DNA of 64,000 nt from Mytilisepta virgata (GCA_028015205.1 CM051521.1:69114314-69178313); one strand, 5' to 3'; counted from the first letter of the stretch, positions 1 through 12,521 are shown. The notes: generated from the letters alone by a model not told the origin. Made by a program: numbers and translations.

Positions 1-1543
1 GTATCTAGTTTAAAAAATATGTCCAATGACCCCGCCTGCCAACCAACATGGCCAACATGGCTAAAAATAGAAAATAGGGGTAAACTGCAGTTTTTGTCTT
101 ATATCTCAAAAACTAATGCAATTAGAGCAAAACTGACAAGGTAAAAATGTTTATCAGGTCAAGATCTACCTGTCATGAAATTTTCAGACGAATCGGTCAA
201 CCCTTTGATGGGTTATTGCCCCTGAATTGTTAATTTTAAGGAAATTTTGCAGTTTTAGGTTATTATCTTGAATATTATTATAGATAAAAACAAATTGTAA
301 ACAGCAAAAATGTTCTACAAAGTAAGATCTACAAATAAGTCAACATGACCAAAATCATTGATTGACCCCTTATAGGAGTTTTTGCCCTTTTAAGACGGCA
401 TCCAGCGTAAACTTTCCTTTAAAGATCTTTTCCTCTCAAACCACTGGGCCAATTGAGACCAAACTTTGGTGGAATGGCCCTTGGGTGGCCCCCTTCCAAA
501 ATTATGTCTGGCATAACTGACTTCCAACCGACATGGCTGCTGTTACTAAAAATAGAAAAAAAGGGGGGTGAATTTAAAAAATCTTATATGAAACTACAAG
601 GCCAGTTGGAACCAAAGTTGGCAGTAAAAATTTTCTTGTCTTAAACCACTTGACCAATCGGAACCGGACTTGGCAGCAATGGTCCTTAGATGGTCCTCTA
701 ATAGAGGTGTGTCCGATGACCCGGACTGTCAACCAAGATGGCCGCCACAACCGAACTTAGTTTAACATAGGGCCCTATGGGAAAATTCATTGAAAAATCT
801 TCTTGTCTGAAACCCCTTGACATATTGGAGCCAGACTTGGCAGAATTGGTCCTTAGGAGGTCCTTTTTCAGAAATGTGTCTGATTTTGTGGACTGTGAAC
901 CAAGATGGCCGCCACAGAAGACCTTAGTTTAACATAGGACCATATGTGAAATTCACTCAAAAATCTTCTCGTCTGAAACCACTAAGCCAATTAGAATTAG
1001 ACTTGGTAGCAATGGTCCTTAGATGGTCCTCTTTCACAGTTTTGTGCGATGACCCAGACTGTCAACCAAGATGGCTGCCACACCCGAAATTAGTTTAACA
1101 TAGGGCCCTATGGAAAAATTCATTGAGAAATCTTCTCGTCTGAAACCACTTGTCGTATTGGAGCCAGAATTGGCAGCATTGGTCCTTAAGAGGTCCTTTT
1201 TCAGAAATGCATCCGATCACCCGGATTGTCAACCAAGATGGCTGCCACACCGAACTTAGTTAAATATTCGATCCTATAGAAAATTTCATTTAAAAATCTT
1301 CTTCTCTGAAACCACTTAGCGAGTTGGAACAAGACTTAGCAGAAATAGTCCTTAGATGGTTCTCTTTTAGAAATATATCCTTTGACCTGGACCGTCAACC
1401 AAGATGACTGCCACAGCTGAAATTTTAGTTTAACATAGAATCCAATAGAAAAACCAGCCAAATTGACTGCAACACTTAAATTTTTAGGTCTGCTGAAGGT
1501 GAAAAGTTAAATCCAGGTGATACAGGCTCTTGAGAGCCTCTAG
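1..1543 (+). mobile_element. AGCTC-family (HINE-like) element, 3' part
   Basis: The 5' end lies outside the window. The internal part is a tandem core: the motif AACCAAGATGG recurs at about 731, 897, 1064, 1231 and 1397, a period of 166-167 bp, with GAAACCACT, GGTCCTTAG and TTTAACATAG in each unit. It ends in a subterminal GGTGA, the hairpin AGGCTCTTGAGAGCCT (1526-1541 approx.) and CTCTAG at 1543, followed by TTT. The element is non-coding; the short frame at 453-644 is repeat-derived. The terminal structure resembles Helitron-type non-autonomous elements; the class is inferred. Confidence 0.75.
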
Positions 1544-1590
1544 TTTAAATAACTTGGGAATGGTTGAGGTCTTCACCCTATAACCATATA

Positions 1591-1763
1591 TAGTCAAACC
1601 TGCTTTAAAGGGCACCTTTTTATAGCAAATCACTGTCTATAAAGGGCACTGTGATAATTTTCCTGTCATGAACAGAACTTGTACCTCTGTATAAAGGGCA
1701 CCTGCTCATAAAGGATACATTCTTTGGTCCCATGGGTGCCCTTTATACACAGGTTTGCCTGTA
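1591..1763. mobile_element. MITE with ~25-bp imperfect terminal inverted repeats
   Basis: The left end AGTCAAACCTG...AAAGGGCACC is the inverse of the right end GGTGCCCTTTA...CAGGTTTGCCTG. The flanks read TATA on both sides, consistent with a TA target as in Tc1/mariner. It interrupts a repeat unit (CCCTATAACCATATA... / ...CTCCTTATGGGAAGATGC) that is found intact at 2730-3150. No coding capacity. Confidence 0.65.
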
Positions 1764-2669
1764 TATATTTTTAAATAACTCCTTATGGGAAGATGCATTC
1801 ATTGATGTACCATACTTACTCTATTTATTCAACACTAAAATACAACTATTTTTAGGAAAATCGAAAAAATAAGAGTTTTCAGATTTCCGACCACATCGTT
1901 GTCATTTTTGACTCCATATGATCGACCTGGTCAATGTACTTAAAGAATAGGCAATCAAAATAATGGTTCATACTTGCGGTATTGTTATTTGATTTTGCTT
2001 TCATGATTTATCTTTTTCTCCTTCAAATTAAGTTAATTTAATGTTGAAGACGAAAACAGTATCAAACTTCAAATGAAACTTCAAATTGACTAATATGTGA
2101 ACATCTCACAAATTATTTTTAGGATCTGTATTTGGAGCATCTAACAAATGATTTTTACAACACGTGTTACATTTTTAGTCTCATCGTCTTTTTAGAACAT
2201 ATTACAACTATTACATTTAAATGTCTTATAAACAATGATAGAGGACTTGTTTTGTAAAAACATTATTCATTTCATTTCAAATTTTTTAAATTTATTTCCC
2301 TGAGAAACGCGAATACGCAATTCCGTTCCGAATTCGTTTCGGATTTCTTTTCAAAAGTAAACTTCCAGGTAGGAAAAATTCAATAAAATTTACTTAAAAA
2401 TCGATCTTGTTTCAATCAAATTTATTAAGATAGATAGTTTAAATGGTTTAGAAGAAGAAATAAACACTCGATGAGGACTGAAAGTAATTAACTTACCTAA
2501 GAAGTTAAAATTACTGACTGTCACCAGCTGAGAACAACGATCGTAACTTTGACAATTTTGAAATCGTCCAAAAAAAAAAAAAAAAGAGTTATCAAAAAAT
2601 TCAATTTTCCTTGAATTTTCAAAAGTGTCGAATAATTAGGCCGTCCAATAACTAGGGTTATTACGGTAC
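1764..2669. other. Intergenic or intronic AT-rich sequence, no gene seen
   Basis: No convincing exon was found here. It holds the dispersed repeat listed at 2245-2545 and an A-run near 2570. If HELLS extends upstream, this is HELLS intron, but no preceding helicase exon could be found between 1 and 3954. Confidence 0.5.
2245..2545 (+). repeat. Dispersed repeat, inverted copy at 34590-34880
   Basis: Read against the reverse complement of 34590-34880, this stretch aligns over about 300 bp with landmarks in the same order: CTGAGAAACG, AACTTCCAGGTAG, AATGGTT, GGACTGAAAGTAATTAAC and TGTCACCAG. Divergence is substantial (by eye roughly a quarter of positions). It is not recognised as a known family and could be an old MITE or a duplicated intron piece. 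Confidence 0.6.
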
Positions 2670-3235
2670 TCGAAGGTCCCTAGGAGGTATGCCCTGCCCC
2701 CTCAAAATAATAACTTTTAAACCATATAACCACATATATTCTTACTCCTTATCAGAAGATGCATTCATTGATCTACATGGGGGGTCCTATGGGATATGCT
2801 CTGACCCTCAATATAGTAACTTTTAAACCTTTGAGATCCCCACCCTATAACCATATAAATTCTTACTCCTTACTAGAAGATGCACTAATTGATGTACATG
2901 CATATGATGGGGGGAGGGGGGTATGCCCCATCCCCTAAAAATAGTAACATTTAAACCTTTGAGATCCCCACCCTATGGTCTTTAACCATATATATTCTTA
3001 CTCCTTATGGGAAGATGCATTTATTGATGTACATGGGGGGCGGGTCCCTAGGGGTTATGCCCCACCTTCTCAAAATAGTAACTTTAATACCCTTGAGATC
3101 CTCACCCTATAACAAAATATATTCTGACTCCTTATTAGAAGATGCATTCATTGGTGTACATTTGGGGTCCCTAGGGGTATGCCCCTTTCTTTCAAGATGC
3201 ATTCATAGATGTTATTTTCAAGGGGGGGGGGGTTC
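2670..3235 (+). repeat. ~127-bp tandem repeat, about 4 copies
   Basis: Units carry CCCTATAACCATATA, ATTCTTACTCCTTA, GAAGATGCATTCATTGATGTA and a G-rich CCTAGGGGTATGCCCC segment. GAAGATGCA recurs at 2755, 2876, 3011 and 3138 (121-135 bp). A further unit at 1570-1810 is split by the MITE at 1591-1763. The array ends in an 11-G run near 3222. Confidence 0.75.
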
Positions 3236-3279
3236 ATTGACAAATTGCTTGATAAGTAGCGTTTTTTTGGAGACAGACT

Positions 3280-3552
3280 TAGTGTAACACAATTATTACT
3301 TGTTTAAAAAGATTCTTGTCTGAAAGTTTCCACTCGGGCAATTGGAACCAGACTTTGCAGCAATGATCATCTTTCAGATTGTGTTTGATGACCTCGACTA
3401 TCAATTAAGATGGCTGCCACAGCTGAACTTAGTTTAACATAGCATCTGATGGGAAAACAAGCCAATGTGACTGCTATACTTAAATTTTTAGTCCATCTCA
3501 AGGTGGACAAGTTTAATCTAGGTGAGCAATACAGGCTCTTGAGAGCCTCTAG
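3280..3552 (+). mobile_element. AGCTC-family element, 3' fragment
   Basis: This is core sequence (CTTGTCTGAAAG, AAGATGGCTGCCAC, TTAGTTTAACATAG) followed by GTGAGCAATA, the hairpin AGGCTCTTGAGAGCCT and CTCTAG at 3552. The 5' half is missing. The minus-strand frame at 3367-3594 lies inside this repeat and is not a gene. Confidence 0.65.
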
Positions 3553-3954
3553 TTCATGATTTACAATTATTGTATTTTTGCAAATGATTTTCAAACTAGG
3601 ATTTTCTAGAGGTTCACTAGCACTACCCTGCAGTTGAAAATAAGATTCTCATTTTCAGGGTGACAGTTGGTTCTTGAAGGAGAAATTGATTTGCAAACAG
3701 CAAGACAAAAGCATAATAAATTTTTCTTGATCTGAGACAAACATGCTTTCAGATTTTGACAATGCGGTAAAATTCTTTTCATTTTAGTCTTATGAGAATT
3801 CTAAGTTAAACCTACATTTTTGACAGAATTTGATGGTATAGATGGCAGATTGGTTTTATCAATCTAAATTAATTTCAGTGAGTATTTTAAAAGGTACATC
3901 CAGCTTATATTTTGTTGTTTGCTATATAATTAAGAATTCATGTTTTTCTTTCAG

Positions 3955-4164
3955 AGAAATTCAAGACTGGTATCAAAGATTATAGTACAAATTTTAGACC
4001 ATTGACACCACAAGAGTTACAGGACCTACTAAAATCTCGTGATCACCAGATGGAGATGAAAGGTGATGATGATAAGTCTGGTATTAGTGATCATGATCTG
4101 AAAATCTTGTTGGACAGGTCAGACTTAATACAAAAATGGGAAGCTAAAAGTGGTGAAAAAACTG
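3955..4164 (+). CDS. HELLS: HELLS/LSH-type SNF2 helicase, penultimate coding exon (C-terminal region)
   Basis: HELLS (lymphoid-specific helicase, LSH) is a nuclear SNF2-family ATPase that remodels nucleosomes and supports DNA methylation and silencing of repeats. A polypyrimidine-rich acceptor (TTTTTCTTTCAG) precedes the exon and a canonical donor (ACTG|GTATGT) follows it. The exon is 210 bp, entering and leaving in phase 1. The peptide contains ELQDLLKSRD, EMKG, ISDHDL and LLDRSDLI. These match, in order, the segment after the helicase core of vertebrate HELLS (ELLKSRD...ISDKDLELLLDRSDLI, recalled family knowledge). A 69-aa open frame reads through the donor to a stop at 4211 and is not the true end. 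Earlier exons with the ATPase motifs are not in the window. HELLS identity is strong; the exact acceptor could shift by a few bases. Confidence 0.85.
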
Positions 4165-4329
4165 GTATGTATGATTTAGTTGTTTTGATATCACCTGAAA
4201 TGTTCAAGTAGAAAGCTAATTTTACTCCTACAACCAAAGGTAATATTGTTTGGTGTGGGAGGGAAGTTTGGATCTGTCATTTAGCATTGTCGGATACATC
4301 AATCATCCACTTCCTGTTGAAAATGTATA

Positions 4330-4700
4330 GATTATTCTCAGAAACTACTAATCAGAACTAATTTTAGTCCCCGCATAAGCAAGCATTTCGGGAGATTTAG
4401 TAATAGTATCCATCTGTCTGTCCTACAGACTTTGTGAATGCAAATCATCCTCTGAAACCTTTGGAAGATATATTTCAAACTTTGAAGGATTGTTTGACAT
4501 CATATGTAGTTGACCATATCATATCACCATTTCGATTTGACAATTTTTACAGGAGTTTATGGGACTTTGACCATTTTTTGGGGGTATTGCAACATTGACA
4601 TCTTGTGAATGCAAACCATTTGTCAGAAATATTTCAAACTTTGAAGGATTATTTGCCATCATATGTAGTTGACCATATCATATTGCCATTTCCCTGTCAA
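4330..4700 (+). repeat. Degenerate repeat with an internal duplication
   Basis: The segment TTTCAAACTTTGAAGGATT...CATCATATGTAGTTGACCATATCATAT occurs near 4470-4525 and again near 4630-4685. GTGAATGCAAA precedes both. This resembles the tandem core of another bivalve repeat family with a 5' part near 4365 (CCCCGCATAAGC...). Its ends cannot be fixed. Confidence 0.5.
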
Positions 4701-4724
4701 TGTGCACTTCCTTAGCATGGTTAA

Positions 4725-4848
4725 ACCACAGTCAACCATGTTTGCTACCATGGTTAACGATAAAACGAACCATGGTCAACTATGTTTGCTACCATGGTTA
4801 ACCATAAAACAAACCATGGTCAACCATGTTTGCTACAATATTAATGGG
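4725..4848 (+). repeat. 44-bp minisatellite, ~3 copies
   Basis: TTTGCTACCATGG recurs at 4741, 4785 and 4829 (last copy mutated), a 44-bp period. Each unit carries CCATGG and GGTTAACC-type palindromes. The 60-aa frame at 4669-4851 is a by-product of the repeat. Confidence 0.8.
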
Positions 4849-4859
4849 TGACACTTTTT

Positions 4860-6050
4860 AGCTCACCTGACCCGAAGGGTCATGTGAGCTATTGCTATCA
4901 CTTGGCGTCCGTCGTCCGTCCGTCATCCGTTAACTTTTTCAAATGTTAACTCCTCCAACACCATAAGCCCAACTGCAACCAAACTTGGTACAGTTATTAA
5001 TTGGTATGGGTGCTACAAATCTATTGTTTGGATTTTTGATTCGTATAAAAATATGGCCGTCATGGCTAAAAATAGAACATAGGGGTAAATCGCAGTTTTT
5101 TGCAAATAAGTCAGAAACGGTCACAGATATCAAAATTCTGGCATAGGGTAAAAGTGATCAGCACCTCAAGATCTACCTGCCCTGAAATTTTGAAGAAGAT
5201 CCAACCACTCATTTCAGAGTTATCACCCTTTTTCCTGATTTTTTCCAAATTTTGCACTTTTTAAACTCATTATTTTGAAAACTATAAAAGATATCTGAGA
5301 AATTCAAATTGCATATTGTTAGGCACATCAAGATCTACAAAATCTGTAACAGGCTCAAAGTTGTAGGGCCATTCCTTTAGAAGTTATCCCCCTTAAAACA
5401 TAAAAATTGACCATTTTTACAGTCTTTCCTCATAATATTGAAAGCCATTTACTCCTCCGACACCATAAGTTCAATTGTAATCAGACCTGGTATAGTTCTT
5501 TTTTAGCATGAGTGCTACAAAATTGTTGATTGGATTTTGGATTCATAATAAAAGACATGGCTGCTGTTGCTAAAAATAGACAAGGGGTAAATTGCAGTTT
5601 TTGGTAAATAACTCTAAAATGGCTACAGATACAAAATTCTGTTTGGAGCAAAGGTGATCAGCACTTTGTGATTTATCTGCTTTGAAATTTTGAAGAAGAT
5701 CCAATATTCCCTACAGGAGTTATTGCCCTTTTTATGATTATTTCCAATTTTTGCTTTTTTAAGCTTGATTTTTTTGAAAACTGTATTAGATATGTGAAAG
5801 TTTTCAAATTGCATATTGTTTAGCACATCAAGATCTGCAAAATCTGTCACAGGGCCAAAGTTGTAGGACCATTTTTTTAGGAGTTATTCCCCTTAGAGCC
5901 TCAAAAGTGACCTTTTTCAAAGCTTTTTGCTCATGATAATGCAAGCATAACACTATATTAATTAAAAACTATTTGACTAACTAAATGTTAAATTCAATAT
6001 TACTTCACAATTTTTTAAATACTCATCAAAGAGATTACATATATGTTTTT
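4860..6050 (+). mobile_element. AGCTC-family element, 5' part of duplicated block, copy 1
   Basis: It starts AGCTCACCTGACCCGAAGGG after a T-run. The 5' hairpin (AGCTCAC...GTGAGCT with inner GACCC/GGGTC) is intact, then TCACTTGGCGTCC and a GTCC microsatellite. The body is two ~650-bp related units with ATGGCTAAAAATAG, TGCAGTTTTT and AAGATCTACCTGC. There is no 3' terminus: the homology with 35772-36971 runs on into non-element sequence. A second AGCTC element (6053-8428) is inserted in the T-run at its right edge. Confidence 0.8.
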
Positions 6051-6052
6051 TT

Positions 6053-8428
6053 AGCTCACCTGACCCGAAGGGTCATGTGAGCTATTGCCATCACTTGGCG
6101 TCCGTCGTCCGTCCGTCCGTCCGTCGTCCGTCGTCCGTCCGTCGTCCGTAAACTTTTTCAAACGTTAACTCCTCTGACACCATAAGACCAATTGCAACCA
6201 AACTTCGTACAGTTGTTTATTGGTATATGTGCTACAAAACTATCGTTTGGATTTTTGATTCGTATAAAAACATGGCCGCCATGGCTAAAAATAGAACATA
6301 GGGGTAAATTGCAGTTTTTTGCAAATAACTCAAAAACCATAACAGATATCAAAATTCTGGCATAGGGTAAAAGTGTTCAGCACCTCAAGATCTACCTGCC
6401 CTGAAATTTTGAAGAAGATCCAACGACCCATGTAGGAGTTATTGCCCTTTTTCTGCATTTTTTCCAAATTTTGCACTTATTAAGCTCAATATCTTGGATA
6501 CTATAAAGGAAATTTGAAAAATTTAAATTTCATATTGTTAGGCACACAAAGATCTACAAAATTTGTAACAGGATCGAAGTTGTAGGTTCGTTCCTTTTAG
6601 GAGTTATTCCACTTAGATCGTCAAAATTGACCATTTTTGCAGTCTTTATTCATTGTAATAAAATCGTTAACTCCTCTTACACCATAAGTTTAATTGCAAC
6701 CAAACTTAGTGTAGTTGTTCCTTGGCATGAGTGCTACTAAACTATCGTTTGGATTTTTGATTTGTAAAAAAACATGGCTGCCATGGCTAAAAATAGAACA
6801 TAGGGGTAAATTGCAGTTTTTTGCAAATAACTCAAAAATGGTGACAGATATCAAAATTCTGATGGGAAACTAAAGTGTTCAACACCTCAAGATCTACCTG
6901 CTTTGAAATTTTGAAGAAGATGTAACCACCCATGTAGGAGTTATTGCTCTTTTTCTTGATTTTTTTTTGAAATTTGTACTTAAGTTGTATGATAATTCCT
7001 TTTAGGAGTTATTCCCCTTAGAACATCAAAATTGACCATTTTCACAGCATTTCCCTTAGTTTGCAAAATGTTTAAATGAGCCCTTTAGGAGTTAAAGTTT
7101 TGTCCCTTAAATGTCAAAATAACTGTTGATGCCTTATAGATGGCAAACTGTAGAAAATGAAAAAAAGCTTTTGATTGCGTGTAAATTTGTTTTTATGTTA
7201 TTATTTCAAAAATCTTCTCCTCTGAAACTACTGAATGGATTTGGACAAAACTTAGCATGATTGTTCCTTAGGGTATCCTGCACAAAGTTTATGCTTCGAT
7301 TTTTGATCCGTCGAAAAACATGGCCACTGTTACTAAAAATAGAACATAGGGGTCAAACAACAGTTTTTCGCAAATATCTCAAAAATCATCAGGTTACGGC
7401 AAATTCTGGCAGGTTGAAAGTGTTCAGCATGATGAGAGCTACCTGTGTGCTGATTTTCGTGAAAATCTGTCAACTGATGTTAGAGTTATTGCCCTTTTTG
7501 ACATTTTTGGCTTTTTTTTATGTTATTATTTCAAAAATCTTCTTCTCTGAAACTACTATTCAAAATCAAATGAAACTTGGTAAGATTGTTCCTTAGGGTA
7601 TCCTGCAAAAAGTTAATGCTTGGATTTTGGATTGGTCGAAAAACATGTCCGCCCTTACTAAAAATAGAACATAGGAGTCAAAATGCTGTTTTTTGCTATT
7701 TTTTCCTGAATTATAGAAATAAAATGAAGATGAAAGCTACTTTGATGGCAAACATGGTATCCCGAGTTGAATGGTGATGATGAAAGTTTGTTTTGGACGG
7801 CCATTTTTAAAATGGCTGCCATTTTCCCGCCATTTTTTACACTTGCTCGGATTTCAACAATATTTGGTATTTAAAGTAAACATGGTATCCTTAGTGAATG
7901 GTGATGATAAGAATGTTGTATAACAATGATTAAACTTCATAATATGTGAGCTTTTAATTGCCATCACTTGGTGTCTGTCATCATCGTTGTTAACAAATTT
8001 TCAAACATCTTCTCCTCTGAAACTACTAGGGGGATTTGGATGAAACTTAGCATGATTGTTCCTGCAATATTTCCTTTTCAAGTACAATAAAAAGCCTTAA
8101 CCCACAATTTTTACATAACTTCTTTCAAACATTTTAAAAACGAAGACAACATATAGACCAAAAGATTTATACTTGTATTTGAAGATGAATTAAAGCTTGT
8201 ATTTTGTATTGTGAATCATCAGATTGACCATGACTGTATCTTAATCAAGCATAGGGAGAACTCATGCCCATTTCTTTCCAGAGGTTCTTGAAAGGCTTTT
8301 AAAGGTATTTTTAGCATTTTATGTGACCTTAAATACTCAGTTTAATTTACAAAAAAACATTAATATATTAATTTAGTTTATAGTCATTGTTTGCCAGGTG
8401 AGCGATTCAGGCTCTTGAGAGCCTCTTG
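6053..8428 (+). mobile_element. Complete AGCTC-family element (2,376 bp), empty site preserved at 36964-36971
   Basis: It runs from AGCTCACC (6053) to CTCTTG (8428), flanked by 7 and 6 T. In the paralogous block the same sequence reads ATATG, 8 T, ATGATTCTC with no element, so both ends are fixed to within the T-run. The 5' hairpin, a long GTCC microsatellite (6102-6148), internal repeated units, CAGGTGAGCG and the hairpin AGGCTCTTGAGAGCCT are all present. The open frames at 7261-7777 come from repeat units and carry no recognisable domain. It is a non-autonomous element; I found no Rep/helicase reading frame. Confidence 0.85.
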
Positions 8429-8434
8429 TTTTTT

Positions 8435-9292
8435 ATGATTCTCAATCTGCAAGTACATTTTTTTTATGTTTTGAAACTGTTTCAGGTAAAAACTCATTAT
8501 TTTAGCCTTTTCTAAAAACTGGTTACCTGCTCAATTGTTGTGATACTTATCTATTGCTCTTCAATTATAGTTTCAGTCTCTTTTCTGAAAGGTAAAAAAT
8601 GGATGCCGATAGAAAATAATTTGAATTTTAAATCGCCCTGAGTCTTATCATCTATGCCCCATCTATTGTAAATTATGAATGTGATTGCAAAATTTTCCGT
8701 GATATTAATGTCCAGTATAGATTTTAATTGTCTATTGCAATCTTTAAAAGAGAACATGAAATCTCAAGTTTGGATTTTTTTATACAAGTCACAACTGCTT
8801 GAAACAGACTGTAAATAGATGTATTATTAACATGCATATGCCTGTGCAAGTATAGCCCCCACCCCTGCCGTTGTTATTCATAGATGTGACTAATAGGGAG
8901 CCGTTTGTCAGCTCAGTGCAGATGTTTATGACATACTTTTGCTTACATTTAATACAGATTATTATTGTACAAAACATGTATTTAGATATGAGAAATCAAC
9001 ACTGGTTACTTGTTTGAACATTGATATGAAAATGAAGTACCAATCAACACCACAATCCATTTTTATTATAAATGTTAAAAGAAATTCCCACCTAACCTAG
9101 ACGTAGGCTATTATTAGGTGCGAGTAATTATTCTATTTCTAAGTAGAATGGAATGAATTACACAAGAGAATGTTCAAGAACTAAAAAATGTATGCACATG
9201 GTGAAACTCAATATACCCCAAGAACTAAAAAATGTATGCACATGGGGAAACTCACCATATCCTAACCTTATATCACCAGTTGAATCTAAATT
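8435..9292 (+). repeat. 858-bp sequence duplicated at 36972-37827
   Basis: From ATGATTCTCAATCTGC to TTGAATCTAAATT this matches 36972-37827 almost base for base, with a few substitutions and a 2-bp indel. In both places it directly follows an AGCTC-family 5' part. It contains two short minus-strand frames (8551-8757 and 8789-8977) that are nearly the same in both copies and resemble no known protein; I do not call them genes. Confidence 0.85.
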
Positions 9293-9391
9293 CTAATAAA
9301 AGAATAAAACAAGAATATTTATTTTCCGCTGATTGTTGTCAGTCCCGCTAAGGTTTTGGGATGATTACATGAAAAGAATTTTTTAGGGATA

Positions 9392-9791
9392 CAGGGATTG
9401 AATTTTAATATTTTATTCACTAGCTAAAAAAGCAAGTTATTTTTTTTTAATTGCTAAAATTTCTTAAAACTTGTTTGTTTTCTTACATACTAATTCATGT
9501 ACAAATAATGTTTTCACTCTATATTTTCTATTTCTAAGGTTGTTTTTTTTCAGATAATCATTCATAACCAAATGTGAAATCTGCAGGAGTGGAAACTGTT
9601 TTGATCTCTTTTAAAATCAAAATATTTATTTTCTGGAAACTGGGGATTAAAATAATTTACATGTAATTTTAAAAATCTTACAACACAATTTTTTCCAACT
9701 CACAAAATTTTTCGAGTAGAATTTTTATTGACTTGCTAAATTTAAAATTAACTTGAATTTAGCTAATATTTCTTGTAAATTTCAATCCCTG
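9392..9791. mobile_element. 400-bp TIR element (hAT-like ends)
   Basis: The left end CAGGGATTGAATTTT is the inverse (one mismatch in 15) of the right end AAATTTCAATCCCTG. GGATA flanks both sides (9387-9391 and 9792-9796) as a 5-bp direct repeat. The subterminal TAGCTAA motif also recurs inverted. The interior is AT-rich and non-coding. CAGGG ends suggest a hAT-type MITE, but that group usually gives 8-bp duplications, so the class is open. Confidence 0.6.
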
Positions 9792-9796
9792 GGATA

Positions 9797-11999
9797 AAAT
9801 GTAAATTTTCAAAGCTGTTTAGTTTATTGTAATGCATGACCACTGGTCCTTTTACTGGGGTTCTGCCCCTGACCCTCAATCTGATTTTCTCCTGAGGATT
9901 ATTCCCGTATATTAAATTCAATAAAGAAGTTTCGTGTTATATCCATCACCGGAAAAGTTCGTCAATTATGCGCGCCTTTATGACGTCATTTACCAGATTG
10001 TGGGGCACGCCTGTATCCCTACACTATTAAAGTTCATCAAGCGTCTTCGTGATCGTCATTATGCAGGATGATCTAGAAATATATTTTGCTCCGTAGGTAC
10101 TTTATCACAATTCCTTCATGACTGCAGTACTGATTATCACTTATAAGAATTTAATTTGCCAAATATTTCATGCAACATAGCATCATTTTTTTTTCAACCG
10201 TTCACTCAACACGGAGACGGAAGTGACGATGCCCCTAAACGCACTAAAGACGTTCACTAAAACCAGAGTTTTTGACGGAATTGCAACGAACTCGAAAGTG
10301 GCGTATTGAGCACAGCTCCTCATATTTGTTGAGCTCCAGTACGCATATGTAACTGTAGATGATATACGTCGGGGGTTGTATACACTTTGCTTAGTATGTT
10401 CTATTTTACAGATTCATTAATTTTCAAATAACTTTGATGTTAGATTTAAGAATCAATTAACGAAATTAAAATTTTGATCTTGAACTTCATAAAAAAAATT
10501 GTGATATACTTTGAAATTTGTGACCTTGTGATATGATCAAAATTATCAACAAATACTTAGTTTCATCATTAAAAAAACTCAATTGTACAAGTTTTAAACT
10601 AAGAAAACTGCTTTGCTCCAAATAGGCCAATGGGGAGGAATCCTAACCCTCATGAAATGTTAAAATTGTGAAACTAGATGAATACAAGTACATTTTGCAT
10701 GCAAAAAAGCTCTGGTGTTGGTGATTTGGTTTTATTTTGTAATCATTATCTGGTTGTGTTACAAACTGTCTCGTAAAAGCAGACAGTACATGTAGTTAAT
10801 ATGCATGTATTATTTGTATGCCCTAATGCAGACACCTAGGGCATTTATAGTGTTCACATCAATTCATTCATCTGTTTAACAGCTGTTCATCTGTCCCAAA
10901 TCAAAATTTTTTCTGGTTTTAGTTGCTTTTCCGTGGAGGAATATGCTATCATCATGAAACTTTTTACACGCATGCATAAGAATATAAACAAATAAATTAT
11001 AAAAAAATTGTACAAATTTACCTGTCCCATCAACTTGCATTTTCTTCATTGTTAAAAGATCAAAGAAAAAGGGAGTGTTGTACTTTTCAGTAAAGATTGT
11101 AACTTAATACACATATGCATCAGAATATAAGCATACAAAAATTACCACATAAAAAGTATATCAATGTTTTAGTGATTTAAAAAAAACATGTTACATAATT
11201 TTGTTGTAGTATGATTTGTAATCAATATAAAATATAGTAAGACTGTCTTGGAGATTATTAAGTTGTACAAGTCTGCAAAACTTCTTGTTTCAGTAGCAAT
11301 CAAAGTTTTCATAAGGTGTCCGCAATTTCTTGTAGAGTAGATGTCACGTCACAGTTTTCCAGGCATGCAGCTTCATGCTGCAATGTTTTGATATTAAGCA
11401 ATGAAATTATAACTTAAAATAAATACATCTGCACATTATTGTCCAAATTTTAGGAAGTGAATATTGGTTATAAGATGATGAGCAGTGAGGGAAATGATGT
11501 CATAACAATGTCAGCCACTACTAATGACAGTGTCTTAATATTTGGTATGCAGCATCGATCCTATTAATCCAAAAACTGTGAATTAGAATATTTAAAAAAG
11601 AGAAAGTCAACTTATCTCTTCCAGCAAATTTTCACTTGAACAGACTTTTAAAATTTTGTATACTGAAAACCCACTCGCCCAAAAAATCCCTTAATTTTAC
11701 AGGAATGTCAATTAATTGTTCTTATATTTACATATATCATGATTAGTCAATATAAAATACAATGTATGTTGGACCAATGTGAATACATGTATTAGACATT
11801 TTAAAAAAAAAGTAGTTTTAATTGACCATATAGAGGAAATATAATAAAAAATGCAATTCACCAAGACAGATTTATAACTCATTTACATGTGATACTGCAA
11901 CTTTGTCCTTAATTGGAACTTATTAGGCACATTGAAGATGCATACACTCTATAGTTACACTTTGTCTGTCTGAACACTAAAACTAGAAAACTATTGACA
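9797..11999. other. Intron sequence without recognised gene
   Basis: This is low-copy-looking AT-rich sequence. The interval 9930-10380 is less AT-rich and has CpG-containing words. A perfect CRE-type palindrome TGACGTCA lies at 9981-9988. No exon with matching splice sites and known homology was seen. Confidence 0.45.
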
Positions 12000-12521
12000 G
12001 TGAGAATGTTGTATAACAATGATTAAACTTCATAATATGTGAGCTTTTAATTGCCATCACTTGGTGTCTGTCATCATCGTTGTTAACAAATTTTCAAACA
12101 TCTTCTCCTCTGAAACTACTAGGGGGATTTGGATGAAACTTAGCATGATTGTTCCTGCAATATTTCCTTTTCAAGTACAATAAAAAGCCTTAACCCACAA
12201 TTTTTACATAACTTCTTTCAAACATTTTAAAAACGAAGACAACATATAGACCAAAAGATTTATACTTGTATTTGAAGATGAATTAAAGCTTGTATTTTGT
12301 ATTGTGAATCATCAGATTGACCATGACTGTATCTTAATCAAGCATAGGGAGAACTCATGCCCATTTCTTTCCAGAGGTTCTTGAAAGGCTTTTAAAGGTA
12401 TTTTCAGCATTTTATGTGACCTTAAATACTCAGTTTAATTTACAAAAAAACATTAATATATTAATTTAGTTTATAGTCATTGTTTGCCAGGTGAGCGATT
12501 CAGGCTCTTGAGAGCCTCTTG
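12000..12521 (+). mobile_element. AGCTC-family element, 5'-truncated 3' fragment
   Basis: From GAGAATGTTGTATAACAATG to the hairpin AGGCTCTTGAGAGCCT and CTCTTG (12521) it is nearly identical to 7912-8428 and 42597-43117. The left junction is internal to the element, the right end is the normal terminus. Confidence 0.8.

Noticed and set aside
3637..3715. Possible HELLS exon after TTCTCATTTTCAG
   Set aside because: The frame does not resemble the helicase segment expected before 3955 and no donor follows.
7261..7777. Overlapping open frames of 66 and 111 aa (also at 42113-42476 and 43080-43277)
   Set aside because: They fall inside AGCTC-family repeat units, recur with every copy and have no known domain or splice context.
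9981..9988. TGACGTCA as promoter evidence for a gene near 10,000
   Set aside because: A perfect CRE word alone is weak; no first exon was found next to it and the region lies within the inferred HELLS intron.
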